Source: Oerskovia rustica (GTDB lineage: Bacteria > Actinomycetota > Actinomycetes > Actinomycetales > Cellulomonadaceae). From it: DNA of 39,161 nt. Positions within the stretch are counted from its first letter, which is position 1, and every line of letters starts with the position of its first letter. Positions 26,967-37,850 of this stretch are shown here, piece after piece. The position numbers were made by a program, and so were the translations under genes. The notes beneath the pieces were generated by a model. It did not search any database and was not told where the DNA came from. It worked only from the letters and a program-made list of their open reading frames with translations. The stretch is taken from contig NZ_JACSQQ010000034.1 of the NCBI RefSeq assembly GCF_014836555.1, positions 1-39,161 on the forward strand, written 5' to 3'.

Positions 26967-29900
26967 GTGCACCTCAAGACCCTGACCCTCCGCGGGTTCA
27001 AGTCGTTCGCGTCGGCGACGACCCTGCGCTTCGAGCCCGGGGTGACGTGCGTCGTCGGGCCGAACGGTTCGGGCAAGTCGAACGTGGTCGACGCCCTGTC
27101 CTGGGTCATGGGCGAGCAGGGCGCCAAGTCGTTGCGCGGCGGCAAGATGGAGGACGTCATCTTCGCGGGCACGGCGGGACGCCCGCCGCTCGGCCGCGCA
27201 GAGGTGTCGTTGACGATCGACAACACGGACGGCGCGCTGCCGATCGACTACTCCGAGGTGACGATCTCCCGGACGCTGTTCCGCAACGGCGGGTCGGAGT
27301 ACGCGATCAACGGGTCGTCGTGCCGGTTGCTGGACATCCAGGAGCTCCTCTCGGACTCGGGCATCGGGCGCGAGATGCACGTGATCGTCGGGCAGGGGCA
27401 GCTCGACGCGGTGCTGCGGGCGACGCCCGAGGAGCGTCGCGGCTTCATCGAGGAGGCCGCGGGGGTCCTCAAGCACCGCAAGCGCAAGGAGAAGGCGCTG
27501 CGCAAGCTCGACGCGATGCAGGCGAACCTCACGCGGCTCGGGGACCTGACGGCGGAGATCCGGCGCCAGCTGGGGCCCCTGGGCCGGCAGGCGCAGATCG
27601 CGCGCAAGGCGCAGGTCGTGCAGCGCGACCTGCGCGACGCGCGGGCGCGCCTGCTCGCGGACGACCTCGCGCAGCTCACGGCGACGCTCGAGCAGGAGAT
27701 CGCGGACGAGTCGGCGCTGCGGGCGCGCCAGGCCGAGGTCGAGCGGTCGCTCGCCGCGGCCCGCGAGGCGCTGGGGTCGTTGGAGACGCAGGCTGCAGAG
27801 GCCGCCCCGGCCCTGGCCCAGGCGAGCGACGTCTGGTACCGGTTGTCGTCGCTCAAGGAACGCCTGGGCGGGACCCGCACGCTGGCCTCGGAGCGCCTGC
27901 GCCTGCTGGGGCGTCCGGAGACGGTCCAGCGGGGCCAGGACCCGAACGACCTCGACGCGCAGGCGGCCCGCGCCCGCGCCGCCGAGCAGGAGCTCGAGTC
28001 GGAGGTGGCGGTCGCACGGGCGACGCTCGAGTCGGCCGTGGCGGAGCGGACCGCGGTCGAGGCGCAGGCGCAGACGGCGGAGCGGGCGCTCGCGACGCTG
28101 CTGCGCGGTGCGGCGGACCGTCGCGAGGGACTGGCCCGGCTGGCGGGCCAGGTCGCGGCGCGCCGGTCCCGTGTCGAGGCCACCGAGGCCGAGATCGGGC
28201 GTCTGCGGGAGAGCCTCGCGGAGACCGAGCGGCGCGGGAACCAGGCGAACGTCGAGTTCGCGTCCCTCGAGACGCAGGTCGTGGGCGTCGAGGAGGGCGA
28301 GGAGGGCCTGGACGCCGAGCACGAGGAGGCGGCCGACGCCGTCGAGCGGACCGGGGCCGTCGTCACCGGGCTCCGCGCCGAGGAGCAGACCGCCGACCGT
28401 GACCGGGCGACGTGGAGCGCGCGCGTCGAGGCGCTCGAGATGAGCCTGGTCCGCAAGGACGGCGCGGGCGCGCTGCTGGCGGCTGACGGCGTGGCCGCGC
28501 TCGGGTCGTTGGCGGCGCTGCTGAGCATCGACGCGGGGTACGAGGACGCGATCGCGGCGGCGCTCGGTCCGGCCGCGGACGCCGTCGCGGTCGAGAGTCT
28601 CGAGGCAGCGGTCGACGCGCTGCGTCACCTGCGGCAGGAGGACGCGGGGCGGGCGAGCCTCGTGGTCGGCGGCGGCGCGCGTCCGTCGTCGGACGTGGGG
28701 GAGCGCACCCCCCTGCCCGACGGCGCCGCGTGGGCCGTGCGGGTCGTCACGCCTGCGCGCTCGGTCGCCGCGGCGGTCGAGCTCCTGCTCGACGGCGTCG
28801 TCGTCGTCGAGGACCTGGCGCAGGCGCGAGCGCTCGTGACGGCGTCGCCGCACGTCACCGCCGTGACCAAGGGCGGGGACCTGCTCGGGGCGCACAGCGC
28901 CTGGGGCGGCTCGGCGACCGCGCCGAGCGTGCTGCACCTGCAGGCGGCCCTGGACGAGGCCCAGGCGGCCCGGGACGACGCGGTCGCCCGCGGTGAGCGG
29001 ACCCGGTTCGCGCTCGTCGGGGCGCTCGAGGAGGCCGAGGAGGCGCAGCAGCGCTACGACGCGACCCTGGAGCGGCTCAACGAGTCCGACGCCGCGCTGG
29101 CCGCCGTCGCCGAGCAGCTCGGGCACCTGGGGGCCACGGCCCGCGCGGCGGCGGCGGAATCGGCTCGCGTCCGGGCCAACCTGGAGCGGGCGCAGGCCAC
29201 GTTGGTCGCCGAGCAGGCCGAGCTCGCGGGGCTGGTCGTGCGGCACGACGAGGCCGAGGCGGCTCCGGAGCAGACCGAGGAGTCCGTCGCGGCGGCCACC
29301 GCCGCGCGCGACGAGGCGAACGCCCTCGCGACGGCGACCCGTGCGGCAGAGACCGAGGCCCGTCTCGCGCTGCGGACGAGCGAGGAACGGGCGCGAGCCC
29401 TGACGGGACGCGCGCAGTCGCTGGCCCGGGCTGCCGCGACCGAGCGCGCGGCGCGCGAGCGGGCTGCGGCACGGGAGGCCGCCCGCGTGCGCCAGGCGGG
29501 CCGTGCTGAGGCCGTGCGCGACGGGGCCGAGGTGGCGCTGGCGGCGATCGACCGCTCGCTCGGACGGGCAGGTGACGAACGGGCCGCGGCCGAGGCGGCA
29601 CGCGGCGAGCTGGACGCCGCCGTGACCGCTCGCCGGGCCGAGGTCGACGCGCTCGCCGGCCAGCTCCGTGAGCTCACCGACGTGGCGCACCGCGACGAGG
29701 TCGCCCGGACCCAGCAGCAGCTGCGGATCGAGCAGCTCCAGGAGCGCAGCGTCACCGAGCTCGGGCTGGACCCGGAGGTCCTGCTCGACGAGTTCGGCCC
29801 CGACCGCCCGGTCCCCGTGCTCGCCGAGGACGGCACGGTCCGCGAGGACGAGGACGGTGATCCCGTGACCGAGCCCTACGTGCGGGCGGCGCAGGAGAAG

Positions 29901-30542
29901 CGGCTGCGGTCCGCCGAGCGCGCCCTGGGGCAGCTCGGGAAGGTCAACCCGCTCGCGCTCGAGGAGTTCGCCGCGCTCGAGGAGCGGCACACGTTCCTCA
30001 CGACCCAGCTCGCGGACCTCAAGAAGTCCCGGGCGGACCTGCTGGAGATCGTCCGCGAGATCGACGAGCGCGTCGAGCAGGTCTTCACCGAGGCGTACCA
30101 CGACACCGCGGAGCAGTTCGTGCACGTGTTCGGACGGATGTTCCCGGGGGGTGAGGGGCGCCTGGTCCTGACCGACCCCGAGAACATGCTCACGACCGGT
30201 ATCGAGGTCGAGGCCCGCCCGGCGGGCAAGAAGGTCAAGCGGTTGTCGCTGCTGTCCGGCGGCGAGCGCTCGCTGACCGCGGTCGCGCTCCTCGTCGCGA
30301 TCTTCAAGGCCCGCCCGAGCCCGTTCTACGTCATGGACGAGGTCGAGGCCGCGCTCGACGACGTGAACCTGGGTCGCCTGCTCGAGATCTTCCGCGAGCT
30401 CCAGGAGGACTCGCAGCTCATCGTCATCACGCACCAGAAGCGGACGATGGAGATCGCGGACGCGCTGTACGGGGTCACGATGCGCGGGGACGGCGTGACC
30501 ACCGTCATCAGCCAGCGGCTGCGTGACGAGGTCGGTGTGTGA
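26967..30542 (+). CDS. smc: Chromosome segregation ATPase SMC
   Basis: This is a 1191-aa structural-maintenance-of-chromosomes protein, which with ScpA/ScpB compacts and resolves the nucleoid. The N-terminal ATPase half has Walker A GPNGSGKSN (31-39) within LRGFKSFASATTLRF. Two long coiled-coil arms (about 170-490 and 650-1000), rich in Ala, Glu and Arg, flank a hinge with the GG-type pattern around 495-640. The C-terminal half has the signature LSGGERSL (from 1096) and Walker B FYVMDEVEAALDD (from 1120). The length is normal. It starts the conserved smc-ftsY-amt-glnK-glnD-ffh neighbourhood. An antisense open frame across it is compositional. Confidence 0.97.
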   Translation: MHLKTLTLRGFKSFASATTLRFEPGVTCVVGPNGSGKSNVVDALSWVMGEQGAKSLRGGKMEDVIFAGTAGRPPLGRAEVSLTIDNTDGALPIDYSEVTISRTLFRNGGSEYAINGSSCRLLDIQELLSDSGIGREMHVIVGQGQLDAVLRATPEERRGFIEEAAGVLKHRKRKEKALRKLDAMQANLTRLGDLTAEIRRQLGPLGRQAQIARKAQVVQRDLRDARARLLADDLAQLTATLEQEIADESALRARQAEVERSLAAAREALGSLETQAAEAAPALAQASDVWYRLSSLKERLGGTRTLASERLRLLGRPETVQRGQDPNDLDAQAARARAAEQELESEVAVARATLESAVAERTAVEAQAQTAERALATLLRGAADRREGLARLAGQVAARRSRVEATEAEIGRLRESLAETERRGNQANVEFASLETQVVGVEEGEEGLDAEHEEAADAVERTGAVVTGLRAEEQTADRDRATWSARVEALEMSLVRKDGAGALLAADGVAALGSLAALLSIDAGYEDAIAAALGPAADAVAVESLEAAVDALRHLRQEDAGRASLVVGGGARPSSDVGERTPLPDGAAWAVRVVTPARSVAAAVELLLDGVVVVEDLAQARALVTASPHVTAVTKGGDLLGAHSAWGGSATAPSVLHLQAALDEAQAARDDAVARGERTRFALVGALEEAEEAQQRYDATLERLNESDAALAAVAEQLGHLGATARAAAAESARVRANLERAQATLVAEQAELAGLVVRHDEAEAAPEQTEESVAAATAARDEANALATATRAAETEARLALRTSEERARALTGRAQSLARAAATERAARERAAAREAARVRQAGRAEAVRDGAEVALAAIDRSLGRAGDERAAAEAARGELDAAVTARRAEVDALAGQLRELTDVAHRDEVARTQQQLRIEQLQERSVTELGLDPEVLLDEFGPDRPVPVLAEDGTVREDEDGDPVTEPYVRAAQEKRLRSAERALGQLGKVNPLALEEFAALEERHTFLTTQLADLKKSRADLLEIVREIDERVEQVFTEAYHDTAEQFVHVFGRMFPGGEGRLVLTDPENMLTTGIEVEARPAGKKVKRLSLLSGGERSLTAVALLVAIFKARPSPFYVMDEVEAALDDVNLGRLLEIFRELQEDSQLIVITHQKRTMEIADALYGVTMRGDGVTTVISQRLRDEVGV

Positions 30543-30698
30543 CGGACCTCTCGGATGGCGTCGCGCACCACCCCTCCCGCCGACCGGAGGGTGCAGGACC
30601 CGACGATCCGCACGATCCTGCGGGTTCCATGGTGTGAAGATGCTGTATCGATCCGCGGACTCGCCGGTCTCGTTCAGGGCTCGCCCGGTCGTCCCGGT

Positions 30699-30704
30699 GA
30701 TACT
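30699..30704 (+). promoter_or_regulatory. -10 hexamer GATACT of the small membrane protein gene
   Basis: GATACT lies 12 nt before ATG 30711, with no Shine-Dalgarno. The preceding 150 bp after smc contain no gene that I can support. Confidence 0.45.
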
Positions 30705-30710
30705 TGTCGG

Positions 30711-31133
30711 ATGCTCTGGATGTTCGTGTTCCTCGGGATCGCGCTCGTGGCGGCCGTCGTGGTCTTCCTGTTCGCGAGCGTCGTCACGCGCATCGACGAC
30801 CGCAACGAGCAGCAGGGCCCCCCGGTCGGAATCCGCGGATTCTGGCGTGACTTCCGCTCGGGTCTGTCGAGCTGGCGCCGCAGGTCTGCCGACGACCGCG
30901 CTGCCGCGGCGTCCGCGGCACCCGTCGACACGGGCATGGAGGAGTTCTTCGCGGCGACGGAGGTCGCCGACCCCGCGTACATGGACGCCGACGAGATCAC
31001 CGACGTCCTGCACCGCGCCCGGGAGCGGGCCGCGCACACGCTGCACGGCGCCACGGCGCGGCGCCCGCACACCGGAACCGTGCGCTCGGTCCCTGCGACC
31101 CCGCCGCCTGGGCCCACCGCCCACCAGGACTGA
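30711..31133 (+). CDS. Small single-pass membrane protein of unknown function between smc and ftsY
   Basis: This is a 140-aa protein that I do not recognise as a named family. An N-terminal hydrophobic helix (about residues 3-24, MFVFLGIALVAAVVVFLF) is followed by a long cytoplasmic part. A basic WRDFRSGLSSWRRR segment (about 43-58) precedes an acidic patch (EEFFAATEVADPAYMDADEI), and the C-terminus is Pro/Thr-rich and probably disordered. GC3 and codon use are like the neighbours, so it looks like a real gene. An earlier in-frame ATG at 30555 would add 52 residues without hydrophobic character and was not used. It could serve as a membrane adaptor, but there is no direct evidence. Confidence 0.78.
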   Translation: MLWMFVFLGIALVAAVVVFLFASVVTRIDDRNEQQGPPVGIRGFWRDFRSGLSSWRRRSADDRAAAASAAPVDTGMEEFFAATEVADPAYMDADEITDVLHRARERAAHTLHGATARRPHTGTVRSVPATPPPGPTAHQD

Positions 31134-31182
31134 GTCGGTCTCGTCGCCCGCACGTCGCGCGCGGATTTGAGAGACTTCGACG

Positions 31183-32352
31183 GTGAACGATCTCCTCTGG
31201 CTCTGGATCACCCTCGCCGTCCTCGTCGTCGTCTCGGTCGGCCTCGTCGGTTTCCGCCGTCGCCCTGGGACGCGCGCGACCCTCCCGCCGCCCACCACGG
31301 GCACGACCCTGGACTCCGCGGAGGAGTCCGCCCAGGTGCCGGAGCGAGGGGGCGTGGCCACGGCAGAGGCTCCGACGGACCTCGAGGCCCCGCCCGCCGT
31401 CGAGGTACCCGAGGCCGTCGGTGGCCGCCTCGCCAGGCTGCGCGGTCGCCTGGCCCGGTCGGGGTCGCCGCTGGGCTCCAAGCTGCTCGCGGTGCTCTCG
31501 CGCGACCACCTGACCGAGGACGACTGGGACGAGCTCGAGGAGACGCTTCTCCTCGCCGACGTCGGGGCCGGCCCTGCGGGCGAGCTCATCGAGTCGCTCC
31601 GCACCCGCGTCCGGGTCCTGGGCGTCCGTGACCCGGCGAGCGTGCGCGAGCTGCTCCGCGAGGAGCTCGTCGCGCTCGTCGACCCGAGCCTCGACCGCTC
31701 CCTCGCCACGGCCCCGCAGACGGCCGAGGACGGGACCCGGCTCCCCGCCGTCGTGCTCGTCGTCGGGGTGAACGGCACGGGCAAGACGACGACCGTGGGC
31801 AAGCTCGCGCGCGTCCTGGTCGCGGAGGACCGCACCGTCGTGCTCGGCGCGGCCGACACGTTCCGGGCCGCCGCGGCCGACCAGCTCGAGACCTGGGGCG
31901 CCCGCGTCGGTGTGCGCACGGTGCGCTCCGACCGGGACGGTGCCGACCCGGCGGCCGTCGCGTTCGACGCCGTCCGCACGGGCCGCACGGAAGGCGTCGA
32001 CGTGGTGCTCGTCGACACGGCCGGCCGTCTCCAGAACAAGGCGGGCCTCATGGACGAGCTGGGCAAGATCCGGCGCGTCATCACCAAGGAGGCGCCGCTC
32101 TCGGAGGTGCTCCTGGTCCTCGACGCCACGACGGGGCAGAACGGCCTCAACCAGGCGCGGGTCTTCGGCGAGATCGCCGGGGTCACGGGCATCGTGCTGA
32201 CCAAGCTCGACGGCACCGCCAAGGGCGGGATCGTCGTCGCGGTCCAGCGCGAGCTGGGCGTGCCGGTCAAGCTCGTGGGCCTGGGCGAGGGGCCCGACGA
32301 CCTGGCGCCGTTCGACCCGCAGGAGTTCGTCGACGGGCTCCTGGGCGACTGA
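31183..32352 (+). CDS. ftsY: Signal recognition particle receptor FtsY
   Basis: This 389-aa SRP GTPase receives SRP-ribosome complexes at the membrane. Unusually for many bacteria but commonly in actinobacteria, the N-terminus is a true membrane helix (residues 3-22, LLWLWITLAVLVVVSVGLVGF). An acidic/Pro linker follows, then the helical N domain (about 85-165) and the G domain. The G1 loop is GVNGTGKTTT (195-204). DTADTFRAAAADQL-type G2, DTAGRLQNK G3, TKLDGTAKGG G4 and the closing GLGEGPDDLAPFDPQEFVDGLL are also present. The GTG start lacks a Shine-Dalgarno and lies 12 nt after GAGACT (31171), a weak -10. It pairs functionally with ffh 4 kb downstream. Confidence 0.97.
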   Translation: MNDLLWLWITLAVLVVVSVGLVGFRRRPGTRATLPPPTTGTTLDSAEESAQVPERGGVATAEAPTDLEAPPAVEVPEAVGGRLARLRGRLARSGSPLGSKLLAVLSRDHLTEDDWDELEETLLLADVGAGPAGELIESLRTRVRVLGVRDPASVRELLREELVALVDPSLDRSLATAPQTAEDGTRLPAVVLVVGVNGTGKTTTVGKLARVLVAEDRTVVLGAADTFRAAAADQLETWGARVGVRTVRSDRDGADPAAVAFDAVRTGRTEGVDVVLVDTAGRLQNKAGLMDELGKIRRVITKEAPLSEVLLVLDATTGQNGLNQARVFGEIAGVTGIVLTKLDGTAKGGIVVAVQRELGVPVKLVGLGEGPDDLAPFDPQEFVDGLLGD

Positions 32353-32370
32353 CCTCGCCGGGGGCGACCG

Positions 32371-32399
32371 CGTCCCGGGGGCAGGCGGCTCCCGGGACG
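32371..32399 (+). terminator. Hairpin terminator after ftsY
   Basis: CGTCCCGGG (32371-32379) pairs exactly with CCCGGGACG (32391-32399) around an 11-nt loop, 18 bp past the ftsY stop. Confidence 0.65.
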
Positions 32400-32416
32400 G
32401 CCCGTCATCGACCGGG

Positions 32417-32484
32417 AAACGCAACGTTTACACACGAGTGCTCCCCGTTACACCTCCGTCACCCCGCGAGCGTCGCGGGGAAAC
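32417..32484 (+). promoter_or_regulatory. Upstream region of amt: possible nitrogen-regulator site and hairpin
   Basis: The region is unusually AT-rich. It contains AAACG/CGTTT (32417-32421 and 32425-32429) and GTTAC-N6-GTCAC (32447-32451 and 32458-32462), then a perfect 8-bp hairpin (32462-32469 and 32473-32480) ending in GGGGAAAC. The GTnAC half-sites with 6-bp spacing recall GlnR boxes of actinomycetes, but the match is partial, so GlnR or AmtR control is only a suggestion. TTGACC (32500-32505) is a possible -35, but I see no good -10 after it. Confidence 0.35.
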
Positions 32485-32545
32485 CCCGCTGTCCGACTCT
32501 TGACCTGTCCGGCCGCCCGGCTGGCGAGGTGAGAGGCGACAGCGC

Positions 32546-34188
<1,643 letters not shown>

Positions 34189-34267
34189 GACGGTCCGCAC
34201 GGGCCGCATGGGCGGGCGGCACGAACGGTGGAGACGGCGCGACGCGGGTGACGGAGGCAGAGCCGAG

Positions 34268-36100
34268 ATGACCGGTACGGCAGATGCAGGAAGCGCCCGC
34301 GACACCGACGAACCGACGGAGGCCCCGCACCCCCCTGGGGTGCGGGGCCTCCGGGCCGAGATGCTCGAGGTGGCCCGGGGGCTCAGCGGACCGGGAAGCT
34401 CGGGCGTGGCACGACGGTCGGCGGTCTGCACCCTGGTGACCGACCGGCTGCGGGCACTGTGGGACGAGGCGACCGCAGGCGAGAGCGTCGAGGGGATCGC
34501 GCTCGCCGCGGTCGGGAGCCTCGGGCGTGCGGACATGGGTCCGGTGAGCGACCTGGACCTCGTGCTCGTGCACGACGGGCGCGGCCACTCGGCCGAGCAG
34601 GTCACGGCGGTCGCCGAACGGCTCTGGTACCCCCTGTGGGACGCAGGGGTGGACCTCGACCACGCGGTGCGCTCGTTGTCGCAGTGCCGCCAGGTCGCGT
34701 CCAAGGACGTGCCCGCGGCCGTGGGCTGGCTCGACGTGCGAGCCGTCGCGGGGGACGCGCTCGTGGTCCACCGGGCCGCGTCGGCGGTCCTCACGGACTG
34801 GCGGTCGGCCTCACGGCGCCGGCTGCCCGAGCTGCTGTCCTCGATCAAGGAGCGGGCCGAGCGGTCGGGGGAGCTCGCGTACCTGATCGAGCCCGACCTC
34901 AAGGACGCGCGCGGCGGCATCCGGGACGCCGTGGTCCTGTCGGCGCTCGCGGCGACGTGGCTCACAGACCGTCCGCACGGGACGGTCGACCGCGCGTACG
35001 CGCACCTGCTCGACGTGCGCGACGCGGTCCAGGTCGTCACGGGTCGGCACACGAACCGGCTCCTGCTCGCGGACCTCGACGAGGTCGCGGCCATGAGCGG
35101 CTACGACGACCCCGACGAGCTCCTGGCGAGCCTCGCGGAGGCGGGCCGGGAGATCTCCTACGCCCTCGACACCACGGTCCGGCGGGCGCGCCAGGCGCTC
35201 CAGCGGCCGAGCGTCGCGCGGCGTCCGGTCCTGGTGCGGGGACGTCGTGCGGCGCCCCGGCTGCGGTCGGTCGGCGACGGGCTCGTCGAGCACGACGGCG
35301 AGCTGGTCCTCGCGATCGACGCGCACCCCGAGACCGACCCCCTGCTCGCGCTGCGCGCTGCGGCAACCGCGGCCCGCACGGGCCTGACCCTGTCGCCGGT
35401 GTCCGTGAGCAGCCTCGCGCACTGCCCGCCCCTGCCCGAGCCGTGGCCTGCTCTGGCACGGTCGGCATTCCTCTCTCTCCTGGGCAGCGGGCCCGCACAG
35501 GTCGCGGTGTGGGAGGCGCTCGACCTCGTGGGGGTCGTGACGGCCTGGATCCCGGAGTGGGCCGGGGTCCGCAACCGCCCGCAGCGCGCGGCGATCCACC
35601 GGCACACGGTCGACCGTCATCTGGTCGAGACCGTCGCGCGGGCAGCCCGGGACCGCAGGACCGTCGAGCGGGGCGACCTCCTGCTGCTCTCGGCGCTATT
35701 CCACGACATCGGCAAGCGCCGTGGCGCGCAGGCCCACTCGGAGGAGGGGGCGCGCCTCGTCCCGGGCATCCTGCGCCGCATGGGCTTCGGGGACGGGGTG
35801 CCCGACGACGTCGCGCGCCTCGTGCGTCATCACCTCACGTTGTCGCGGCTCGCCGTCTCGGCGGACCCGGACGACCCGGCGACGATCGCGGAGCTCGCCG
35901 CCGCCGTCGGGCACCGCCGCGACCTGCTCGACGTGCTGCGCGCGCTGACCGAGGCCGACTCCTCCTCGCTCGGACCGGCGGGCTGGACCGCGTGGCGCGC
36001 GCGCCTCGTGGACGACCTGACGGCCGCGACCCGGGCGACCCTGCCCGAAGGGCCGTCCCCGACCGGTAGGCTGGGGACTTCCCTGATTCACGAGCGGTAA
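34268..36100 (+). CDS. glnD: PII nucleotidyltransferase GlnD, lacking ACT domains
   Basis: This is a 610-aa PII-modifying enzyme. The nucleotidyltransferase motif [16 protein letters not shown] (83-98) has metal-binding Asp95 and Asp97. The helical middle region includes [15 protein letters not shown]. The HD hydrolase domain shows [13 protein letters not shown] and [10 protein letters not shown] (His479, Asp480). About 130 residues after the HD motif the protein stops (closing ...[11 protein letters not shown]), so the two C-terminal ACT domains that sense glutamine in most GlnD proteins (usually 700-900 aa) are missing. No continuation exists in another frame, because ffh starts 10 bp later. 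In actinobacteria GlnD adenylylates GlnK. The ATG at 34268 was chosen by a GAG-rich upstream site; longer in-frame starts overlap glnK. Confidence 0.94.
   Translation: MTGTADAGSARDTDEPTEAPHPPGVRGLRAEMLEVARGLSGPGSSGVARRSAVCTLVTDRLRALWDEATAGESVEGIALAAVGSLGRADMGPVSDLDLVLVHDGRGHSAEQVTAVAERLWYPLWDAGVDLDHAVRSLSQCRQVASKDVPAAVGWLDVRAVAGDALVVHRAASAVLTDWRSASRRRLPELLSSIKERAERSGELAYLIEPDLKDARGGIRDAVVLSALAATWLTDRPHGTVDRAYAHLLDVRDAVQVVTGRHTNRLLLADLDEVAAMSGYDDPDELLASLAEAGREISYALDTTVRRARQALQRPSVARRPVLVRGRRAAPRLRSVGDGLVEHDGELVLAIDAHPETDPLLALRAAATAARTGLTLSPVSVSSLAHCPPLPEPWPALARSAFLSLLGSGPAQVAVWEALDLVGVVTAWIPEWAGVRNRPQRAAIHRHTVDRHLVETVARAARDRRTVERGDLLLLSALFHDIGKRRGAQAHSEEGARLVPGILRRMGFGDGVPDDVARLVRHHLTLSRLAVSADPDDPATIAELAAAVGHRRDLLDVLRALTEADSSSLGPAGWTAWRARLVDDLTAATRATLPEGPSPTGRLGTSLIHER
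36067..36072 (+). promoter_or_regulatory. -10 hexamer TAGGCT of ffh, inside the glnD 3' end
   Basis: TAGGCT sits within the last codons of glnD and would start transcription near 36080, giving ffh a leader of about 31 nt with AAGGA (36098-36102) upstream of GTG 36111. Confidence 0.45.
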
Positions 36101-36110
36101 GGATGACGCG

Positions 36111-37733
36111 GTGTTCGCCACGCTGTCAGATCGATTGACGTCGACCTTCAAGAACCTGCGGAGCAAGGGCCGTCTCTCCGAGGCGGACATCGACGCCACG
36201 ATCCGTGAGATCCGGCGCGCGCTCCTCGACGCGGACGTCGCTGTGCCCGTCGTCAAGGACTTCACCGGTGCCATCCGGGACAGAGCCCTGTCGGCCGAGG
36301 TCTCCGGCGCGCTCAACCCTGCCCAGCAGGTCGTCAAGATCGTCAACGAGGAGCTCGTCGCGATCCTCGGCGGTGAGAGCCGCGGCCTGCGCCTGGCGAA
36401 GAACCCGCCGACCGTCATCATGCTCGCGGGCCTCCAGGGCGCCGGCAAGACGACCCTGGCGGGCAAGCTCGCGCTGCACCTGCGCGAGCAGGGGCACACA
36501 CCGCTGCTCGTCGCGGCGGACCTCCAGCGCCCCAACGCGGTCAACCAGCTCTCGGTCGTGGGCGAGCGTGCCGGCGTGCCGGTCTACGCCCCGCTGCCGG
36601 GCAACCAGGGGTCGGAGGGCGAGTCGGGCACGAGCGTCGGCGACCCGGTCCAGGTAGCCCGCGACGGTGTGGAGACCGCGCGCCAGCGCCAGCACGACGT
36701 CGTGATCGTCGACACCGCAGGCCGCCTCGGCGTCGACGCCGAGCTCATGCGCCAGGCCGCGGACATCCGCGACGCCGTGAACCCCGACGAGATCCTCTTC
36801 GTCATCGACGCGATGATCGGTCAGGACGCCGTCGCGACGGCCAAGGCCTTCGAGGAGGGCGTCGACTTCACGGGCGTCGTCCTGTCGAAGCTCGACGGCG
36901 ACGCCCGCGGTGGTGCCGCGCTGTCGGTCGCGCGCGTCACGGGCCGTCCGATCCTCTTCGCGTCGACCGGTGAGAAGCTCACCGACTTCGAGGCGTTCCA
37001 CCCCGACCGCATGGCGTCGCGCATCCTCGACATGGGTGACGTGCTCACGCTCATCGAGCAGGCCGAGAAGGCGTTCGACGCCGACGAGGCCGCGAAGATG
37101 GCCGAGAAGGTCGCCAGCGGGCAGGACTTCACGCTCGCGGACTTCCTCGTCCAGATGCAGCAGATGAAGAACATGGGCTCCATGAAGAAGATGCTCGGCA
37201 TGCTGCCGGGCATGGGGCAGATGCGTGAGGCGCTCGACAACTTCGACGAGCGCGAGGTCGACCGCATCGAGGCGATCATCCGCTCGATGACGCCGGGTGA
37301 GCGCGACAACCCCAAGATCATCAACGGGTCGCGACGTGCTCGCATCGCGCGAGGATCGGGCGTCACGACGAGCGACGTCAACCAGCTGCTCGACCGGTTC
37401 GCGGGCGCGCAGAAGATGATGCGCCAGATGAGCCGTGGCGGCGGCATGCCCGGCATGCCCGGCATGGGGAACCTGCCCGGCATGGGCGGCAAGAAGGCCC
37501 GCGGCCGTGTGGCACCGCCGCCCAAGGGGCGCAAGGCGAAGTCGGGCAACCCGGCCAAGCGCGCCGCGGAGGAGGCAGCCCGTCAGGCCCGTGCCCTCGG
37601 TGGTCCCGTGGCGCCACCGGCCGCCCCCGGTGCTGCGTTCGGCGCCCTGGGCGGTGCCAAGAGCGCGCAGAAGTCGCCCGACCCGGCTGATCTCCAGCTC
37701 CCGCCCGACCTGGAGAAGTTCCTGGGGCGCTAG
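36111..37733 (+). CDS. ffh: Signal recognition particle GTPase Ffh
   Basis: This is the 540-aa protein component of SRP, binding signal peptides and 4.5S RNA. The N domain spans 1-95. The G domain starts with GLQGAGKTT (107-115) and includes DTAGRLGVD and SKLDGDARGGAALS. The Met-rich M domain has MKNMGSMKKMLGMLPGMGQMRE and the RNA-binding SRRARIARGSGV. A small Gly/Ser/Glu-rich insertion (GNQGSEGESGTS) lengthens the loop after APLPG compared with most Ffh. A Gly/Met-rich and then Lys/Ala/Pro-rich tail of about 100 residues follows the M domain. GTG at 36111 has AAGGA 8 nt upstream. It completes the actinobacterial SRP/nitrogen cluster and ends at a strong terminator. Confidence 0.97.
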   Translation: MFATLSDRLTSTFKNLRSKGRLSEADIDATIREIRRALLDADVAVPVVKDFTGAIRDRALSAEVSGALNPAQQVVKIVNEELVAILGGESRGLRLAKNPPTVIMLAGLQGAGKTTLAGKLALHLREQGHTPLLVAADLQRPNAVNQLSVVGERAGVPVYAPLPGNQGSEGESGTSVGDPVQVARDGVETARQRQHDVVIVDTAGRLGVDAELMRQAADIRDAVNPDEILFVIDAMIGQDAVATAKAFEEGVDFTGVVLSKLDGDARGGAALSVARVTGRPILFASTGEKLTDFEAFHPDRMASRILDMGDVLTLIEQAEKAFDADEAAKMAEKVASGQDFTLADFLVQMQQMKNMGSMKKMLGMLPGMGQMREALDNFDEREVDRIEAIIRSMTPGERDNPKIINGSRRARIARGSGVTTSDVNQLLDRFAGAQKMMRQMSRGGGMPGMPGMGNLPGMGGKKARGRVAPPPKGRKAKSGNPAKRAAEEAARQARALGGPVAPPAAPGAAFGALGGAKSAQKSPDPADLQLPPDLEKFLGR

Positions 37734-37754
37734 CGCGCTAGGTTATGTCCTGCA

Positions 37755-37779
37755 GGTCACGGTGGCCCTCACCGTGACC
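37755..37779 (+). terminator. 10-bp hairpin terminator after ffh
   Basis: GGTCACGGTG (37755-37764) and CACCGTGACC (37770-37779) are exact complements around a GCCCT loop, followed by a pyrimidine-rich TCCCTCCGTCC run. Confidence 0.78.
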
Positions 37780-37850
37780 TCCCTCCGTCCGTCCCGCCCC
37801 CGGTCCGTCAGGGGTCGGGCGAGCCCGACCGCCCGAGAACTGGGAGTCCG

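Noticed and set aside
26559-32435. A 1958-codon open frame antisense to smc and ftsY
   Set aside because: It covers two well-conserved genes on the opposite strand. Its Arg/Gly/Leu-rich sequence is the usual by-product of very high GC third positions, and it has no domain pattern.
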